Assembly (NCBI RefSeq): GCF_004664715.2
Contig: NC_051084.1
Span: forward strand, 59,825,334 to 59,889,333
Source of the DNA: Peromyscus leucopus
Taxonomy: Eukaryota; Chordata; Mammalia; Rodentia; Cricetidae
Length of the DNA: 64,000 nt
Direction: 5' to 3'
Position numbers and translations under genes: made by a program. Positions 33,993 through 46,204 of the stretch are shown piece after piece. Numbering within the stretch: position 1 is the first letter of the stretch; every line of letters starts with the position of its first letter. The notes under the pieces were generated by a model. That model was not told the DNA's origin. It saw only the letters and a program-made list of their open reading frames with translations, and did not search any database.

Positions 33993-34350
33993 GCCAGTGG
34001 TCCTGTCCCTCTGAGAGATACTGGTCCGCCATTTTGAATTTCCTTCCACTCTGAACTGTCTGCAGGTCTTGTCCTTTGCACAGTCCTCTCTGTCTTCTCA
34101 GGGCACTCTTCAATCTTTCGACTCCTCAAGCAAACGTCTAGGTGGTATTTCCTCCCGTGTGATCTTCCAGGGTCCCTGTCTCCTACTTGTTCCCTTAAGG
34201 GCACTGTCATCTCCCTATTAACAGGGCTTCTGAGTCCAGTTACGAAACAAAGAGCAAGGACCCCCGGAGATTGATCTTGCCACCACTGTAGCTCTGGGAT
34301 AGTCCGAGAAAAATAGGAAGAGGTTAGTAAACTCTCATAAAGAGATGAGG
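33993..34350. other. Unclassified single-copy-looking sequence beside the LINE-1 5' end
   Basis: Less AT-rich than the surrounding intron. It is open on the minus strand, in a frame that runs on into the L1 monomers (33647-34429), but I recognise no protein. It contains a YY1-like site at 34026-34036. Confidence 0.4.
34026..34036 (-). promoter_or_regulatory. YY1-like motif
   Basis: ccgccattttg on + is CAAAATGGCGG on minus, an exact match to the common YY1 core, 63 bp beyond the 5' end of the L1. Function is inferred only. Confidence 0.4.
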
Positions 34351-34351
34351 C

Positions 34352-34524
34352 TCTGTGCAGGAGAGATGGCTTAGTGCTTAAGGTGTTTGATGCTCTACCA
34401 GAGGAAGGAAGTTGACTCTCAGCACTCACTTCTGGTGGTTATCACCTGCCTAGAACTCTAGTTCCATGATGTGATCACCTTTTCTGGCCTCAACAGGTAC
34501 CTGCATGCATGTGGTCTCATACAA
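34352..34524 (+). mobile_element. B2 SINE
   Basis: 'tgcaggagagatggcttagt', 'tgatgctctaccagaggaag' and 'cttttctggcctcaacaggt', leading into a microsatellite. Confidence 0.88.
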
Positions 34525-34535
34525 GCGCGCGCGCG

Positions 34536-34620
<85 letters not shown>
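34525..34620 (+). repeat. (GC)n(AC)n microsatellite
   Basis: About 10 GC units, then about 38 AC units: ~96 bp of alternating purine-pyrimidine, Z-DNA-prone, seeded at the B2 tail. Confidence 0.97.
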
Positions 34621-34623
<3 letters not shown>

Positions 34624-35630
34624 GAGAGCAAAAGAGAGGGGTGTGGAGGGAGAGGAGGTACAGAGGGAGGTGGCAGGGGAGAAGAGAGATAAGGGAAATG
34701 GAGTGGCAAGGACTGACTGATGGAGGAAAGGAAGAAGGAGCTGAGGAAAAAGGGAAGCAAGGTGTGAGGCGATGGAGGCAGAGAGAGAAGGAAATAGCAT
34801 TGGTTTATATGCAGGGAAGAGATGAATCTCTTTGGCAAGAAGTGGTAAATGCAAGATGATGGCAAACAAAGATGCTGAACTTCTTTTCCTGGATGATAGA
34901 TTATATATGTGCACGTTGGCAAGTGTATCCGGGGATATGGTCAATGTGACATCCAGGCAGGCTGGGCTCTGAAAGGACCACACAGGAGTCTGTTGTTTAA
35001 ATAAAGGTGCGAAGTTTTGTTTGAAAGAAAGTTAAAATGATGAATTGATTTAAGGCAACTGTTTAGACATGTAAAGCCTGTTTGAACTAGTAAATGCCTT
35101 TTGTAGACATGTGCTTATTGTAACGTGTGTGGTGTATGTCATCTAATACTACCATCACTTCTTTTAAATTATACTATTTCAATATATAGGTGAGAACACT
35201 GTTGTAAGGATTTTTATTTTATATCTTGCTTAAAATATCCATTTATATTTTAATCTGGTAATATGATCAATTACAAATTATTGGCCCTTAAAAGACACTT
35301 TCTAGTGAAAGGCCCAGAGTCATCCTCTGAGTCTTACATGGAATAGAAAAGGCCAAGACCCAAGTCTGAGAATGGCTGTGTGGTGTTTAATTAGTACCAG
35401 TTAGCTAAAGTTCATGTCTCATCTTTACCCAAGATGACCAGAAAGAACAATTAGTATTCAATAAATGTTGCATCATAATATTCACAAGAGTACATTGATA
35501 TAACATGAAAAATATCAGTGTGGCTTAATCTTACAAATAAAAATTATAAGAGACCTGTCTTAATATCTCTTTAAATTATATTTCAAAAGTATTGTTTGTA
35601 ATGTTAATTCTAAAACATTTTTATAATATT
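34621..35630 (+). other. Intronic sequence; purine-rich start, then nothing recognised
   Basis: 34621-34800 is strongly G/A-biased on +. The rest is AT-rich without a recognised feature. Confidence 0.5.
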
Positions 35631-35634
35631 TAAT

Positions 35635-36285
35635 TCTTTGACAATCTTATACAATTAATTTTGAATATTTACCCCACCCGACTTATTTTGGATCTACCCT
35701 TTTCATTCTCACTACCTTACTACCTCCCCCAACTTTGTGTTTTCCTCCTCCACCTCCTCCTCCTCTTCATTAAACCTATAAAGTCTAATTTTTGTTGTCC
35801 AACTAGTTGGGTATGAGGCCTACTCCGGAGTCTAGTCAAGCGCTATAAGCACACTGCCTTTCTTCCTCTCTTCCAGCAGTTATCAGATGCCATTGGCTCC
35901 TCAGCTAGTGGTGTGATGTTTGCGTCTACCTCTCATCTTCTGTACTGGAATTTGTTTGGCTTGAACATTCTTAGGTCTTTTACATGCTGTCACATCTGCT
36001 GTGAGTCCCTTTGTGCATCCTCCCTGTTGTCTGGAAAACACTGTTTCCTTGAAGTTATCCAGCACCTTGGTCTTTCACGATCATTCCCTTCCTTCTTCCA
36101 CAGTGATCCCTGAGTCTCAGGAGTATGAGGTTTGGTATAGATGTCCCATGTAGTGCTGATTACTCTCATTCTCTCTACAAGGACTAGTTGAGGGTCTCTG
36201 TGGTGATTGTCATCTACTGCAAGAAGCTTCTCTGATGACAGCTGAGAAGTGCTATGATCAATGGGTCAATACTTTTTTGTCTTTT
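35635..36285. mobile_element. Rodent L1/Lx-type 3' UTR-derived repeat (colinear copy)
   Basis: 'ctttgacaatcttatacaat', 'cagctagtggtgtgatgttt', 'gtatagatgtcccatgtagt' and 'tctactgcaagaagcttctc'. Related to 9197-9962 but without its inversion. The T-rich left side suggests minus orientation, not certain. Confidence 0.65.
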
Positions 36286-36306
36286 TCTCATTTTATCTTT
36301 TTCTAG

Positions 36307-36376
36307 GAGAGAGAGAGAGCAAAACAGAGAGAGAGAGAGAGTGAGAGAGCGAGAGAGCGAGAGCGAGAGCGAGAGC

Positions 36377-36412
<36 letters not shown>
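36307..36412 (+). repeat. (GA)n microsatellite with GAGAGC units
   Basis: About 105 bp of almost pure purine on +, with C interruptions at regular spacing. Confidence 0.95.
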
Positions 36413-36477
36413 TTATCCAGAATTCCAAGCACATATAGAAGCAATAGTAATAAAATAATGTCACACATTCATAGACA

Positions 36478-36860
36478 GTTTATTCTTTTTATTTTATTAT
36501 TTTTTCATTTATTTTACATACCAACCACAGTTTCCCCTCCCTCCTGCTTCCCATTTAGCCTCACCATCCATCCCTTCTCTGTCTCCATTCAGAAAGGGGC
36601 AGGCCTCCTATGACCTTGACAAAGCATGGCACATCAAGTTGAGGAACCAAGTTCCTCCCTATGCATCAGGTTCCCCAAAGCCAGCTAAGCGCCAGGCACA
36701 GGTCCTGTTTTCACTGCTATGAGCCTTACAAACAGTCCAAGCTATACAACTGTCACACATATTTAGAGCTTCTAAGTTGATCCCATGCAGGCTCCCTAAT
36801 TCTTGGTCCAGAGTCCATGAGCTCCCATAGTTACTCTTATTCTATGTACTTTTCAGGAAT
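36478..36860 (-). mobile_element. Old LINE-1 3' UTR fragment
   Basis: A T-rich left edge, then 'attttacataccaaccacag', 'tttcccctccctcctgcttc', 'tccaagctatacaactgtca' and 'gagtccatgagctcccatag', matching reversed rodent L1 3' UTR. Confidence 0.8.
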
Positions 36861-36879
36861 TTAACCTTTATTATTTTAA

Positions 36880-37030
36880 TTAATTCTCTTAGCAACCTTA
36901 TGAGGAGGATTTGGTGCTCCTTGTGACTTTGTATATGCTGGGTAGTATAGAAATTATGATAGTCACATGACCACAAGGGATAAGAAACTGAACCTACATT
37001 GAAGTCGAGGTTATCTGAGTGAAGAAGTTA
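36880..37030 (+). mobile_element. MIR-like fragment
   Basis: 'ctcttagcaaccttatgagg' and 'aagggataagaaactgaacc'. Weak. Confidence 0.4.
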
Positions 37031-37545
37031 TGTTTCCAACAAGACACAGGAATTTATAGTTATTGTTAAATAAATATTTGCTGAGAAGGAATCAGAACCG
37101 ATACTCACAAAGAAAGAATAGAATGGGCTCATGCTGAGGGGTCCTGGTGCTGATACTGATAATCCAACTGGATTTATATTGTGCTGAAAATATTCCAGGC
37201 TTATGCAGAGGAAGAAGAAATAATTTCATTTGGAAGGCTAACTTGGCCTATACTGGTGAAAACCTTTGGGAGACTCAGATAAGGCTACCTTAAGTATGCA
37301 GACAACTCCATTCCTTGAGATATTTGGGTGTGGTTGAGATATGTAGCAGTACAATAAATGATTCATTATCTCTTGCATATTTATAGACTGCAGTGTCCCT
37401 TTAAGTCTGCAGCTACCCAAAATAACAATATTTGGCTTCTTTAATTATCTTCAGTTTTTTCCAGGTATCCTCTTGGCAGATGGATCCTATTATGTATCCT
37501 GGCTTGGTGGAATTTTTCTTAGCATTTCAGTGGCAGTAAAATAAG
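37031..37545 (+). other. Intronic sequence, nothing recognised
   Basis: No feature seen. Confidence 0.5.

Positions 37546-37548
<3 letters not shown>

Positions 37549-37609
<61 letters not shown>
37549..37609 (+). repeat. (TC)n microsatellite
   Basis: About 30 TC units. Confidence 0.97.
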
Positions 37610-37613
<4 letters not shown>

Positions 37614-38339
37614 ATATCCAATGTTATGCTTAGATATCAGTCAAAACCCAAGATTGTATTGACATTTTCAGCCCCACCACCAACACTAACTGTACATAGA
37701 TTTATCCCATCAGCTAACTCATCTGTGAGTGAAGTTACTAATAAACCATTTAGGTCTTTTTTTTTTTATGGTCTTTCTCTGCACTCCAAAAAGGAAAAAA
37801 AAAATCATTGTTTTTCTAGTCCTGTTTTCTCTTTTGTAATGGGTCATTCTTAAATCTTAACAATTTAAACATTAAATAAAATTTAAATTTATATGCCTGT
37901 CCATGACTTATTGTTTGAAGTACCAGTTGTCACACATAATTGCTTACTCAACATCTCCATCTAGAGATCTAGTAGGCATCACAAACCTAACATATTCTCA
38001 ATGCCTATCTTGAATTTTCTCTTTCAAGTAAACTTCTCTCTTGACTTTCCAGTATCTAAAATTTACCCTGATGCTGAGATCAAAATTGTATGAGTCATTC
38101 TTCTATCTTCTCTTCCATCCATACTTTGCATTTAATGCTTTAGTAAATTCAGTGAATTTTATTTTTAATAAACCCTGAATATGACCATTTTTTTTTTTCT
38201 GGATGACAGCCTGTTGTAAGGCTTTTCTCCTGGGAAATTCTTCTTTGTTTTCCCTGACCTGACTTCTGACCCAAATTGATATTTTTTTTTTGTTTTGTTT
38301 TGTTTTTGTTTTATCTGCATCATCAACAGCCAGAGGCAT

Positions 38340-38940
38340 CCTGTTTAAATTTCACCCATGCATTCCTACAGTTAGATCCCTTGGTCAAGTCCCATCTCAG
38401 CAGTAATGAAATCCATGTCATTTACCATCAGTGATGTGCTCTGCAATGCTAACCACACAGCACATTTTACATGTTATACTAATGCTGAGGCTGCTCATCT
38501 GACCTTGCAGGTAACCAGCCACATTCATTTGTATTTGCCAAAGAGACAGGAAAAAAAATCACACTTATACGTTTCCCTATGCTTGGGGTTTTTCCCGATA
38601 GATATTTCTATGGTTTACTGCCTACTCTGTTTGCTTCTCTGGTAAAATTCATCTGCTTATGTAAGGGTAAAAGTCAATTTTTTAAAGGATAATTTATCTA
38701 TAAAAGCCTTCCTACATACCCGGTGGTGCTCCAGCCTTGTTCTTTACAACTCTAGTTTTTATTGTTTGTTATGCATTATGTTTATTATTTTATATACTAT
38801 TTCCTAATGTGTATCTCTTAAATTTAAGGATTTTGTTATATCTAACATCATATCTCTGGTGTTTGTTGTCATTCTTGGCACATGGTAGATTTTAGACATG
38901 GTTTAATCAATAAAGGAATTGATTCATAAAACAACCTAAT
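38340..38940 (+). mobile_element. L2 LINE 3' end fragment
   Basis: 'cagttagatcccttggtcaa', 'aaaagccttcctacataccc', 'gtcattcttggcacatggta' and 'caataaaggaattgattcat' follow L2 3' end order. It may begin further left. Confidence 0.55.
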
Positions 38941-39039
38941 ATGCAACTAAAGTGTACTGAATCCTTAGATGTGTTAGCTAGATGCCCTCTTCCGATCTTG
39001 CACATTAGGAAATCAGCACTCATGACATTCTACATTAAT

Positions 39040-39200
39040 ATAAATAAATATATTTTAAAGTTATGTGTATAATCCTCATAACTTCTATTAGGACAACATT
39101 CCATTTCACAGGTGAAGGAAATGAAAGCTCAGAAAGATAGTGGGGCCATTCAAGATCTTACTATCATCAAGAAGCTGAGTTGACCCACATTATTCTCTCC
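39040..39200 (+). mobile_element. MIR SINE fragment
   Basis: 'ccatttcacaggtgaaggaa' and 'atgaaagctcagaaagatag' match the MIR core. Confidence 0.65.
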
Positions 39201-40780
39201 AATTGCCACCTTCTACCAACAAGAAATAAGAAATGATTTAAATCAAACTAAACCACTCAAAAAAAAAGAAAAAAGAATTGATTTGGATGGTACCATTGCT
39301 TAGAATGTGACTCTTATTACTCCATGGTATTCATGCCTAGAAGAAGTTTCTTTTTTTTTTTTTAATCTAGAGAGACCAGGAGACTATTTTTTGAACTAAG
39401 GTAGCTAACATTTTAGAACCAGACATATTGTAACATTTAGTGATATTTTACTGTATTCTACTTGCCTCCATCATTATTGCAAAGAATCTTCTTTCATTTC
39501 TTTCTTCATTTGAGATTTTAGTTTTTTAGGTTAAGTTTTCCATTTACAACCATCGGTGCTTACTATATAAGCCAATTGGAAATAATTTTGCTCCCCCAAA
39601 TTCAACATGTTTAAACATGAGAAGATACAACCCTTCCTTAGCCACTAATTGTAGACATGTTCAGTTGTAATTAGAGGCAGAAAACTGTTTCAGGAAAGCA
39701 AGTAGATGGCAATAAAACTGAGATAAGTGGAGAAATGTGAAAAGCAAATGCAAGAGAAATAATTCAAAGAAATGAGGCCGCTGAAGGATGGTGTTCAGAA
39801 TTACAGCAGTATCATCAAGATGAATAGGGAGAAAGGGTGTCTGTGACAGATTTGTGAGGTACCATGAAACTATGAGAATGTTTGAAAGAGCATGGATTGA
39901 AACAAGCAGGGGATGTAGGATCTAGAAGTAATGGCTAATAGAGAAGTGGAGGTTACATCAGACAGTGAAGTATTTGGGAGCAGTGCATTAATGGAGTTCA
40001 ATGGAGGTTAACCACCGGTGTAACAGCTGGGGATTTAAATGCAATATTGACATGCCATAGTAGAAGCCTGAATTTAATATTGCACCGAGTTATGGGGAAA
40101 ATGTGAAGCTGGACTTGATTTTCTATGCTGCTGATTTTACTCTTCTAACAGATTCATGGGTCATATTTGGTTCTTGCTCTTCTTAATGGTACTGTCAAGG
40201 ATGTATTTGGAATAGTCACAGCTTCTTTGATGATATTATAAAGGGGAAAGGCAGGCGAATGTCCTATACAGTCCAGGATCTTGGATACTCTGACTCTGGC
40301 AAGTTTTCCTAGTTCGTTCTTGTAATACAGTGTGTAGGGACCAACTAAACCGTGTCTGTAATAAAGATTGGGTTGTCATTCCCCGAGGACACTTTGCAGA
40401 TTAGTGCTGTGGTGAGGACAAAATGAAAGATACATCCCAGCCTTTCTCAGAATTGTGTGGTTGCTTTTATTGCTTTCTCATAAGAACCGATGTTCCCCAT
40501 TTATACATATTAACATAGCCCACCCTATAGTTGGTATATTGCAGCTGAAAACTGTCATTCTCCCTGATGTTCAGGAGAGATGGGGCTCTGTTTTCACACT
40601 GTCTTTGAGCATGGCACCAGCCCTGTGACTTTCAGTGCTTAGCAGAGTAAATTGAAGTATCGAGTTGAAAATATCATCCTCAGATTGGCTCTGTTTTTAA
40701 TTCAGGGTTGGTTTACTTTGGTGTCATTTGTGTGTGTTCAGGCAAGGTAGACATGCAGATATGCATGCAGAATACTGACA
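39201..40780 (+). other. Intronic sequence, nothing recognised
   Basis: 1.6 kb free of recognisable rodent SINEs and mostly single-copy in appearance. Confidence 0.5.
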
Positions 40781-40785
40781 ATTAT

Positions 40786-40966
40786 TTTTTGTTTTGTTTT
40801 GTTTTTTGTTTGTTTTTTATTTTGTTTTCTGAGACAGGGTTTCTCTGTGTAGCCTTGGCTGTCCTGGAACTCTCTCTGTAGACTAGGCTGTCCTAGAACT
40901 CACATAGAATCACCTGCCTCTGCCTCCTTAGTGCTGGGATTAAAGGTGTGTGCCACCACAACCCTG
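40786..40966 (-). mobile_element. B1 SINE
   Basis: T/G-rich tail, then 'tctgagacagggtttctctg', 'gctgtcctggaactctctct' and 'gtgctgggattaaaggtgtg'. Confidence 0.95.
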
Positions 40967-41439
40967 CATTATTATTTTTAATTTTACGCTGATTGACATT
41001 TTTTATCTTTTATTGTGGATGATAGGGTATTAGCCCCAGGGCTTAGAGCTGATTGAGGGGAAGATATTCTTATAAATCTATTTTACCCCAATACAACTCC
41101 ATGGAAAAGTGCATTAGGGCAAGCGTACTTCTTACTCATCATTATGTTCCCAGTGTTTAATTATAAAAACAGTGAAGGCGTTCTTTGAAAGAAATGTAGA
41201 CTTTTTTTTTTGTTACCAAAAATATCCAGTTCTAGAATTTGTACTGTAGGTACGAAACATTCAAAAGATTAACATTTATGAGGCACCTGAACCACTGAAC
41301 TAGTTTTGGGGGGTTAGTACTCAGCATTTATATTTTAACATTTCTTAGTCAATTTCCCTGCTAAGGCATGATTGTGAACGGGTTGAGAATGAGGTTGATT
41401 TCGTAGTGCACACCAGGGACCTCTGACGGAGTTCACAAC

Positions 41440-41625
41440 ACTGGTAATGACCGAGAGTTAGCACATTGTGGCCGGTGAGCCACATCCAGCCCTCAACCTG
41501 GTTTGTGCAGCTTGTGAGGCATGGATGACTTTTATATTTTGAAACGATTGAAGAAAATCAAGAGTAGGATAACACCTTTTATAATGAAAGTTACATGTAT
41601 TTTTAAATTTCATTGTGTTCAAGTG
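41440..41625 (+). mobile_element. Ancient DNA-transposon-like (MER) remnant
   Basis: 'gtggccggtgagccacatcc', 'ttatattttgaaacgattga' and 'aaaatcaagagtaggataac' resemble the 'ggcccgcgagcc' class of non-autonomous mammalian repeat. Family uncertain. Confidence 0.5.
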
Positions 41626-41629
41626 AGAT

Positions 41630-44575
41630 TATGGGGACAGGGCTGCCCTCCTTTGTTTTGTTTTAGGGTGGCTGCTTTCCTGACAGTGGCAGATAATCAG
41701 GAGGGTGAAATAATGGCCTACAAACCTTAAAACATTTATAAGATCACCCTTAATGGGAAAATTTCTGTGTCCCTGTACTAAGGAAATACTCACTGTGTTT
41801 TCACAACATAGTATTGCTAAATGTGACTGGGTTTTCGTAGTCATTATGAGCAGTCTTGTCAGTATGAAGAGGTGGGCAATATCTAGAAAGATAAGATGTT
41901 TGACAGGTAAAATAACACTGTTGTACATGGTGATCCAAATAAGACAGCCGTGCAATTGTGAGCAATCTAGTTTTTAGAGTTCTGAAAAATGACATAAAGG
42001 ATTTAGTGGATAGTAAGTTCAAGTATACGTCCATTGTATGATTATGAGTAACAAAAACTAATGTGGTCTAGAGTTATAAACAGAAATATGGTTTATAGAA
42101 TGTGGAATAGTAAGAATAAATTAATAATTTATTCCAGTGCAGGCTGTCCTACTTTCATAATGGAATAGATATCTGAAGCATTTTTAGGGATATGAAATCA
42201 TGCCAAAAGACAAATGACTTAGCCTGAAGGAAAAGAAGATTTGGAGGGGACACAGTAAGGAACAGTTTTCAACTATTTGGATGAATGTCATGTGGACAAA
42301 AGATTCAGTTTATTCTAAATGAGCCAAAAGGTTAAAGCCATTTATAGAGATGGAGAGCACAGGGACACTAGATTTGGTATAAAAATGCCCACAATAATGG
42401 CTGTAAATAGGGGAATTGTGTGCCTTAAAAGACATCCTTATAACTTCCATCTGAAGAGTAAAACACAACTTTAGTCAGGGTGTTGCTGATGTAAATACAC
42501 CTCTCTCACTATAGCGTGTAATTGAGAGAAATTTCATCTAGTTGTGGACACATTTTAATATTTAGTATCAAATATTTGCAGAGTACTGTTTTTAGTCTAA
42601 CTGAAGGATGCAAAAAGACACTTTCTGAGAAGGGACAAAGGAAGTTTGCATACAGTTTATCAATACATAGAACACCAGAGTAAATGATGTGTAAACTCAA
42701 ATTTTGTCATCAGGGAGAAGATGGTATCAGTGGTTATGGCACGATCATAGGCTCTACATAGAGCTTAGAAGGGTGACTTAAATCTGGGGGTAAGGATAAG
42801 GCAAAGGGGTTCCAAATATTGAGAACAATGTAAGCGTCAGGAGAGCAGACACTAGATACAAATGATGGAGAGAAAAGAAATGCTTGCATGAGCAGCTCTC
42901 ATCCATTATCGATTCAGCACTGAAGGAAGATCTACTGTCAGAAGCCACAACTTGAAGCAAGGTAAACAGGGGTTACAGAGATGAAAAACAGGATTCCTTC
43001 CCTGAAGGAACTCCTGGTCCAGTAATGGGAAAATCAATGTCAACACCCTTGTGCAGTAGCTCAATTTCTGAACAATTCCTCAGAAAATGAATTACTGGAA
43101 ATTTCTTGGCCTGCCTTCATCCCATTTGAAGGGTTACCAATATCCATTCAACAAATACTGTACATATATGTTGCTTTGCCACTGTGTAAAATAGGCGAAG
43201 AGCTCTTACTGATCAAATGAGAAGCCAAACACATTTTTGCTTTTGTTACTACTTGTTACCTTACGAAGTATAAGGCAGCAGTTGTAGTTTGAACACTTAC
43301 AGAGGGCCAAATCAAGATGGAAATATCTTTTGGGGTTTTCCAAAGGGTACTTAGGAGTTCTGTCTGTATAGAAAATGCCAGGAAGTGTTCTGCAGTGCCT
43401 CTCCAAACCTGGGCTGCTTTCTAGATCTGCGTTACATTTTTGTCACCCATTCCAGTTTCTGTTTGTTTTGTTTTTGTGTCTCAGCACCTGCATAATTTAA
43501 ACTGGAAATCTCATCCTTTTGTGTCCCTGCTCCTGTCACTCTAAATGTCTCTTGTTGTGCGAATCAGTATTGGTTCTTCATACAAATAAAATGCAAATCA
43601 TGTCCTTCCCAGAGCCAAGCACTTATCTCAACGAAATCAGAACAAATACTTGAAGGTTAAAACTGAGATTCATTGCTAGCAGAATAAAGAGCAAAACACT
43701 GAATGCAACACGAATTTTCTACCGAGATGAATTCAAATTACAAGCCAAAAAACCTCACAGAGATAAAAATACATCTCATGCCAAGTGATGGATTTTGAAC
43801 TGCAAACCACATATCAGACTTAGTTTTCAACCATTTTTCTTCCATATGAAATTTAAAACTGAGCATCTGATTGCTTCTCACTGTTAAAAAAAAATCCCCA
43901 TATTTAATTTCACCAAGAAAGCACGTTAGTGATGGTGTCCAGATCAAATGACCGTCTGAAAAGAGTGTTTCTCTCTATCAATCACACAGAACCCCTATTC
44001 TGCTAGTCAGGGAGTAGCCTGAGTGTATTCAATTCTGCTTCTGTGGTGCTCTTGACTTCTCTGGAGTATGGTTTGCTCTTCTCTTAACTCTATGAATCTA
44101 TGAGTATTGCTGTATTCATGAAGTTGCTTTAACTCATAAAATAAAAACCATGTTCCATATTTTTCTTAATGCATTGTTCTCTCTTATGTCTCCAGGAATA
44201 TAAAAATGACTCCACATCAAAAATATTTTTTCAGAATTCTACCATGAGGTCTATTCTTTTAGATTAGACTTTTAAAATGTCCACACAAACAGGGGAAGGG
44301 GAATGTAAAATTCAGACTTTTCATTCCAAGAAAGAAAGAAATAAGCAATGGTTTTGGAAAATTCAAATTAATTTTGCTTACTCTTTAATATTATGTCAGT
44401 AAGATATGTTTTTATAATGACTTAAATGAGTTCCTTGTAAGTGTATGACCTGTTTGTTAATTCATCATTCAATAAAGGCTCCCAAGAGAGAACAACCTGC
44501 TAATATTGTGACTTGAGGTTTTGGTGTACAAATGTATTATGTCACACTCATAACTATCCTGGGGTACATGTGACT
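41630..44575 (+). other. Intronic sequence, nothing recognised
   Basis: Nearly 3 kb without rodent SINEs, LINE pieces or microsatellites that I can name, the longest such gap. No exon-like frame was found. Confidence 0.5.
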
Positions 44576-44579
44576 TACA

Positions 44580-44697
44580 GGCTGCAAGCTGAGCACACCT
44601 GTTAGCACTGTACTAAGTCTGTCACTTAGCTTGTTTCATTTAAATCTACAATAATAGTGATATCACTCCTATTTCACAGATGAGGAGACTCAGGGCA
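44580..44697 (+). mobile_element. MIR SINE, left half, split by an MLT1-like LTR
   Basis: 'cagatgaggagactcagggc' is the conserved MIR core. The right half resumes at 45058. Confidence 0.65.
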
Positions 44698-45057
44698 TTA
44701 TCTCAAGGCTTCCCTAACAAATTACCATCTATTTCCTAGTTCTGGAAGCTCCCAGAATCTGCAAGAACAAGGGGACCACCAGCTTTGTTCCCTGGTGATA
44801 GTTCTGTTTGTAGCTTGAAGAGAGCTCATCAGCTTCTTATCATGCGTTCACATAGTGGAGAAACAGAATCCTGGTTTCTCTTTGTGCTATATGATACTCA
44901 TCCCACCAAGGCAGGGAGAATGCTCATCTCTGACATCCTCTAAACCTAATTACCACCCAAATGCTCTGCCTCCAAGCACCGTAACATTGGAGATTAAGGC
45001 TTCAGCATACAGCTTTTGGGAGGGACAAACATAACAGTCCATAACATCAGAGTCTAA
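44698..45057 (-). mobile_element. MLT1-like MaLR LTR
   Basis: On +: 'ccctaacaaattaccatcta', 'ttctggaagctcccagaatc' and 'aagcaccgtaacattggaga', ending 'acagtccataacatcag', follow the reversed MLT1 order. Confidence 0.65.
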
Positions 45058-45130
45058 CGAGTTAGAATAACTTGCTTAATGTTGCAGAACTAATACTGTT
45101 TAGAGCTAAAGTATGCTCCAGAGATGGACT
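45058..45130 (+). mobile_element. MIR SINE, right half
   Basis: 'gttagaataacttgcttaat' and 'gttgcagaactaatactg' match the MIR 'ggttaagtaacttgcccaag' and 'cacagctaatac' region. Confidence 0.6.
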
Positions 45131-45169
45131 ATAATAATTCATTTCATTGGGGCAATGGCTAAATATATC

Positions 45170-45850
45170 ATCAATTGGAAATTCCTTTTACCTAAAGCAC
45201 TCTTTCAAAGAATCTGTAGCTCCTGTCTCTCCTGGTCTACTTAACTGGTAGTCTGTTCCCCCACACAACAGATGGATTTTTTTTTTAGCTCTTAACCTCA
45301 TCATTGCAGTTTGTCACTCAAAAACCTGTGGTGAGCTTCCAACCCACTTAGAGAGAAATTCAAAGTCTCCATGGTTCTCAAGACTTCCTGACATCATTTG
45401 TCTGTGATGTCATCTTCATTTCCTCCCTTCTCCGCCCTTTATGCCTTTCCCCAAGCTTTATCCTCAGGCTTTGTCCTCACCCTCTGTCTGCCAGCAATTC
45501 TATTCCTAAGGCAGGCAAAAGCACATCTACTCCTGGTCTTCAGGATTCCACCATGTACTAAAGCATCCCCCATTATCTTATCTATATAGGCTTGCCTGCC
45601 TCTGTCAGGGACTGCCTTTCATTTTTTTTTGTTTTTTTTTTTTTGTTTTTTCCTGTTCGTCTCATAGCTCTGAGAACTATCTCATCTTTCTCTGTTGCAT
45701 GCTTTCCTTAAACACGTCTTAGCACTTGCCAATCATAGTTGAATACAAATTTTCCTATGAACAAAGAACTCCATTTTGTGTTTATGTAACTACTTGGCAT
45801 GTTGTAGATGTTCAGTCATTATTTATTGATTTTATGAATTAATAAGTGAT
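45170..45850 (+). mobile_element. L2 LINE 3' end fragment
   Basis: 'tgtcagggactgcctttcat' and 'tacttggcatgttgtagatg', ending 'cagtcattatttattgattt', match the L2 3' end. The T-rich 45627-45650 stretch interrupts it. Confidence 0.55.
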
Positions 45851-46044
45851 AGCTCTAAGTGGCCTAGCTCTTTCCCTTTTATAAAAATAGAGGAATTTGA
45901 TGTAGAGGTGCCAAAAGGCTTCACAATGTGAGATACAAACCCATGACTCAAAACCAGGTCTTCCACTTTAATGTGGTATTTCACTATCCTGTTTTATAGA
46001 AAGAACCTATATTCTTCTGAAAGAGGAAAGTGGTGAAAGGAAAC

Positions 46045-46203
46045 TAAGATTTATTAAGTATCCAATATATGGCAGATTGTGCACCAGTGTTTTCTGTGTT
46101 CCTAAGAGGTAACAGTTATAATTTTCAGTTTATAGGAGATGGAAATAAATCTCAGAGAGAATAAGCCTTTTCTCATGATACCTATTCAACTACTGACAAC
46201 CTT
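46045..46203 (+). mobile_element. MIR SINE, diverged
   Basis: 'tattaagtatccaatatatg' and 'gagatggaaataaatctcag' match the MIR order. Confidence 0.5.
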
Positions 46204-46204
46204 T

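Noticed and set aside
34450..34983. 177- and 154-codon minus frames with long Cys-Val runs
   Set aside because: They read through the AC microsatellite and B2.
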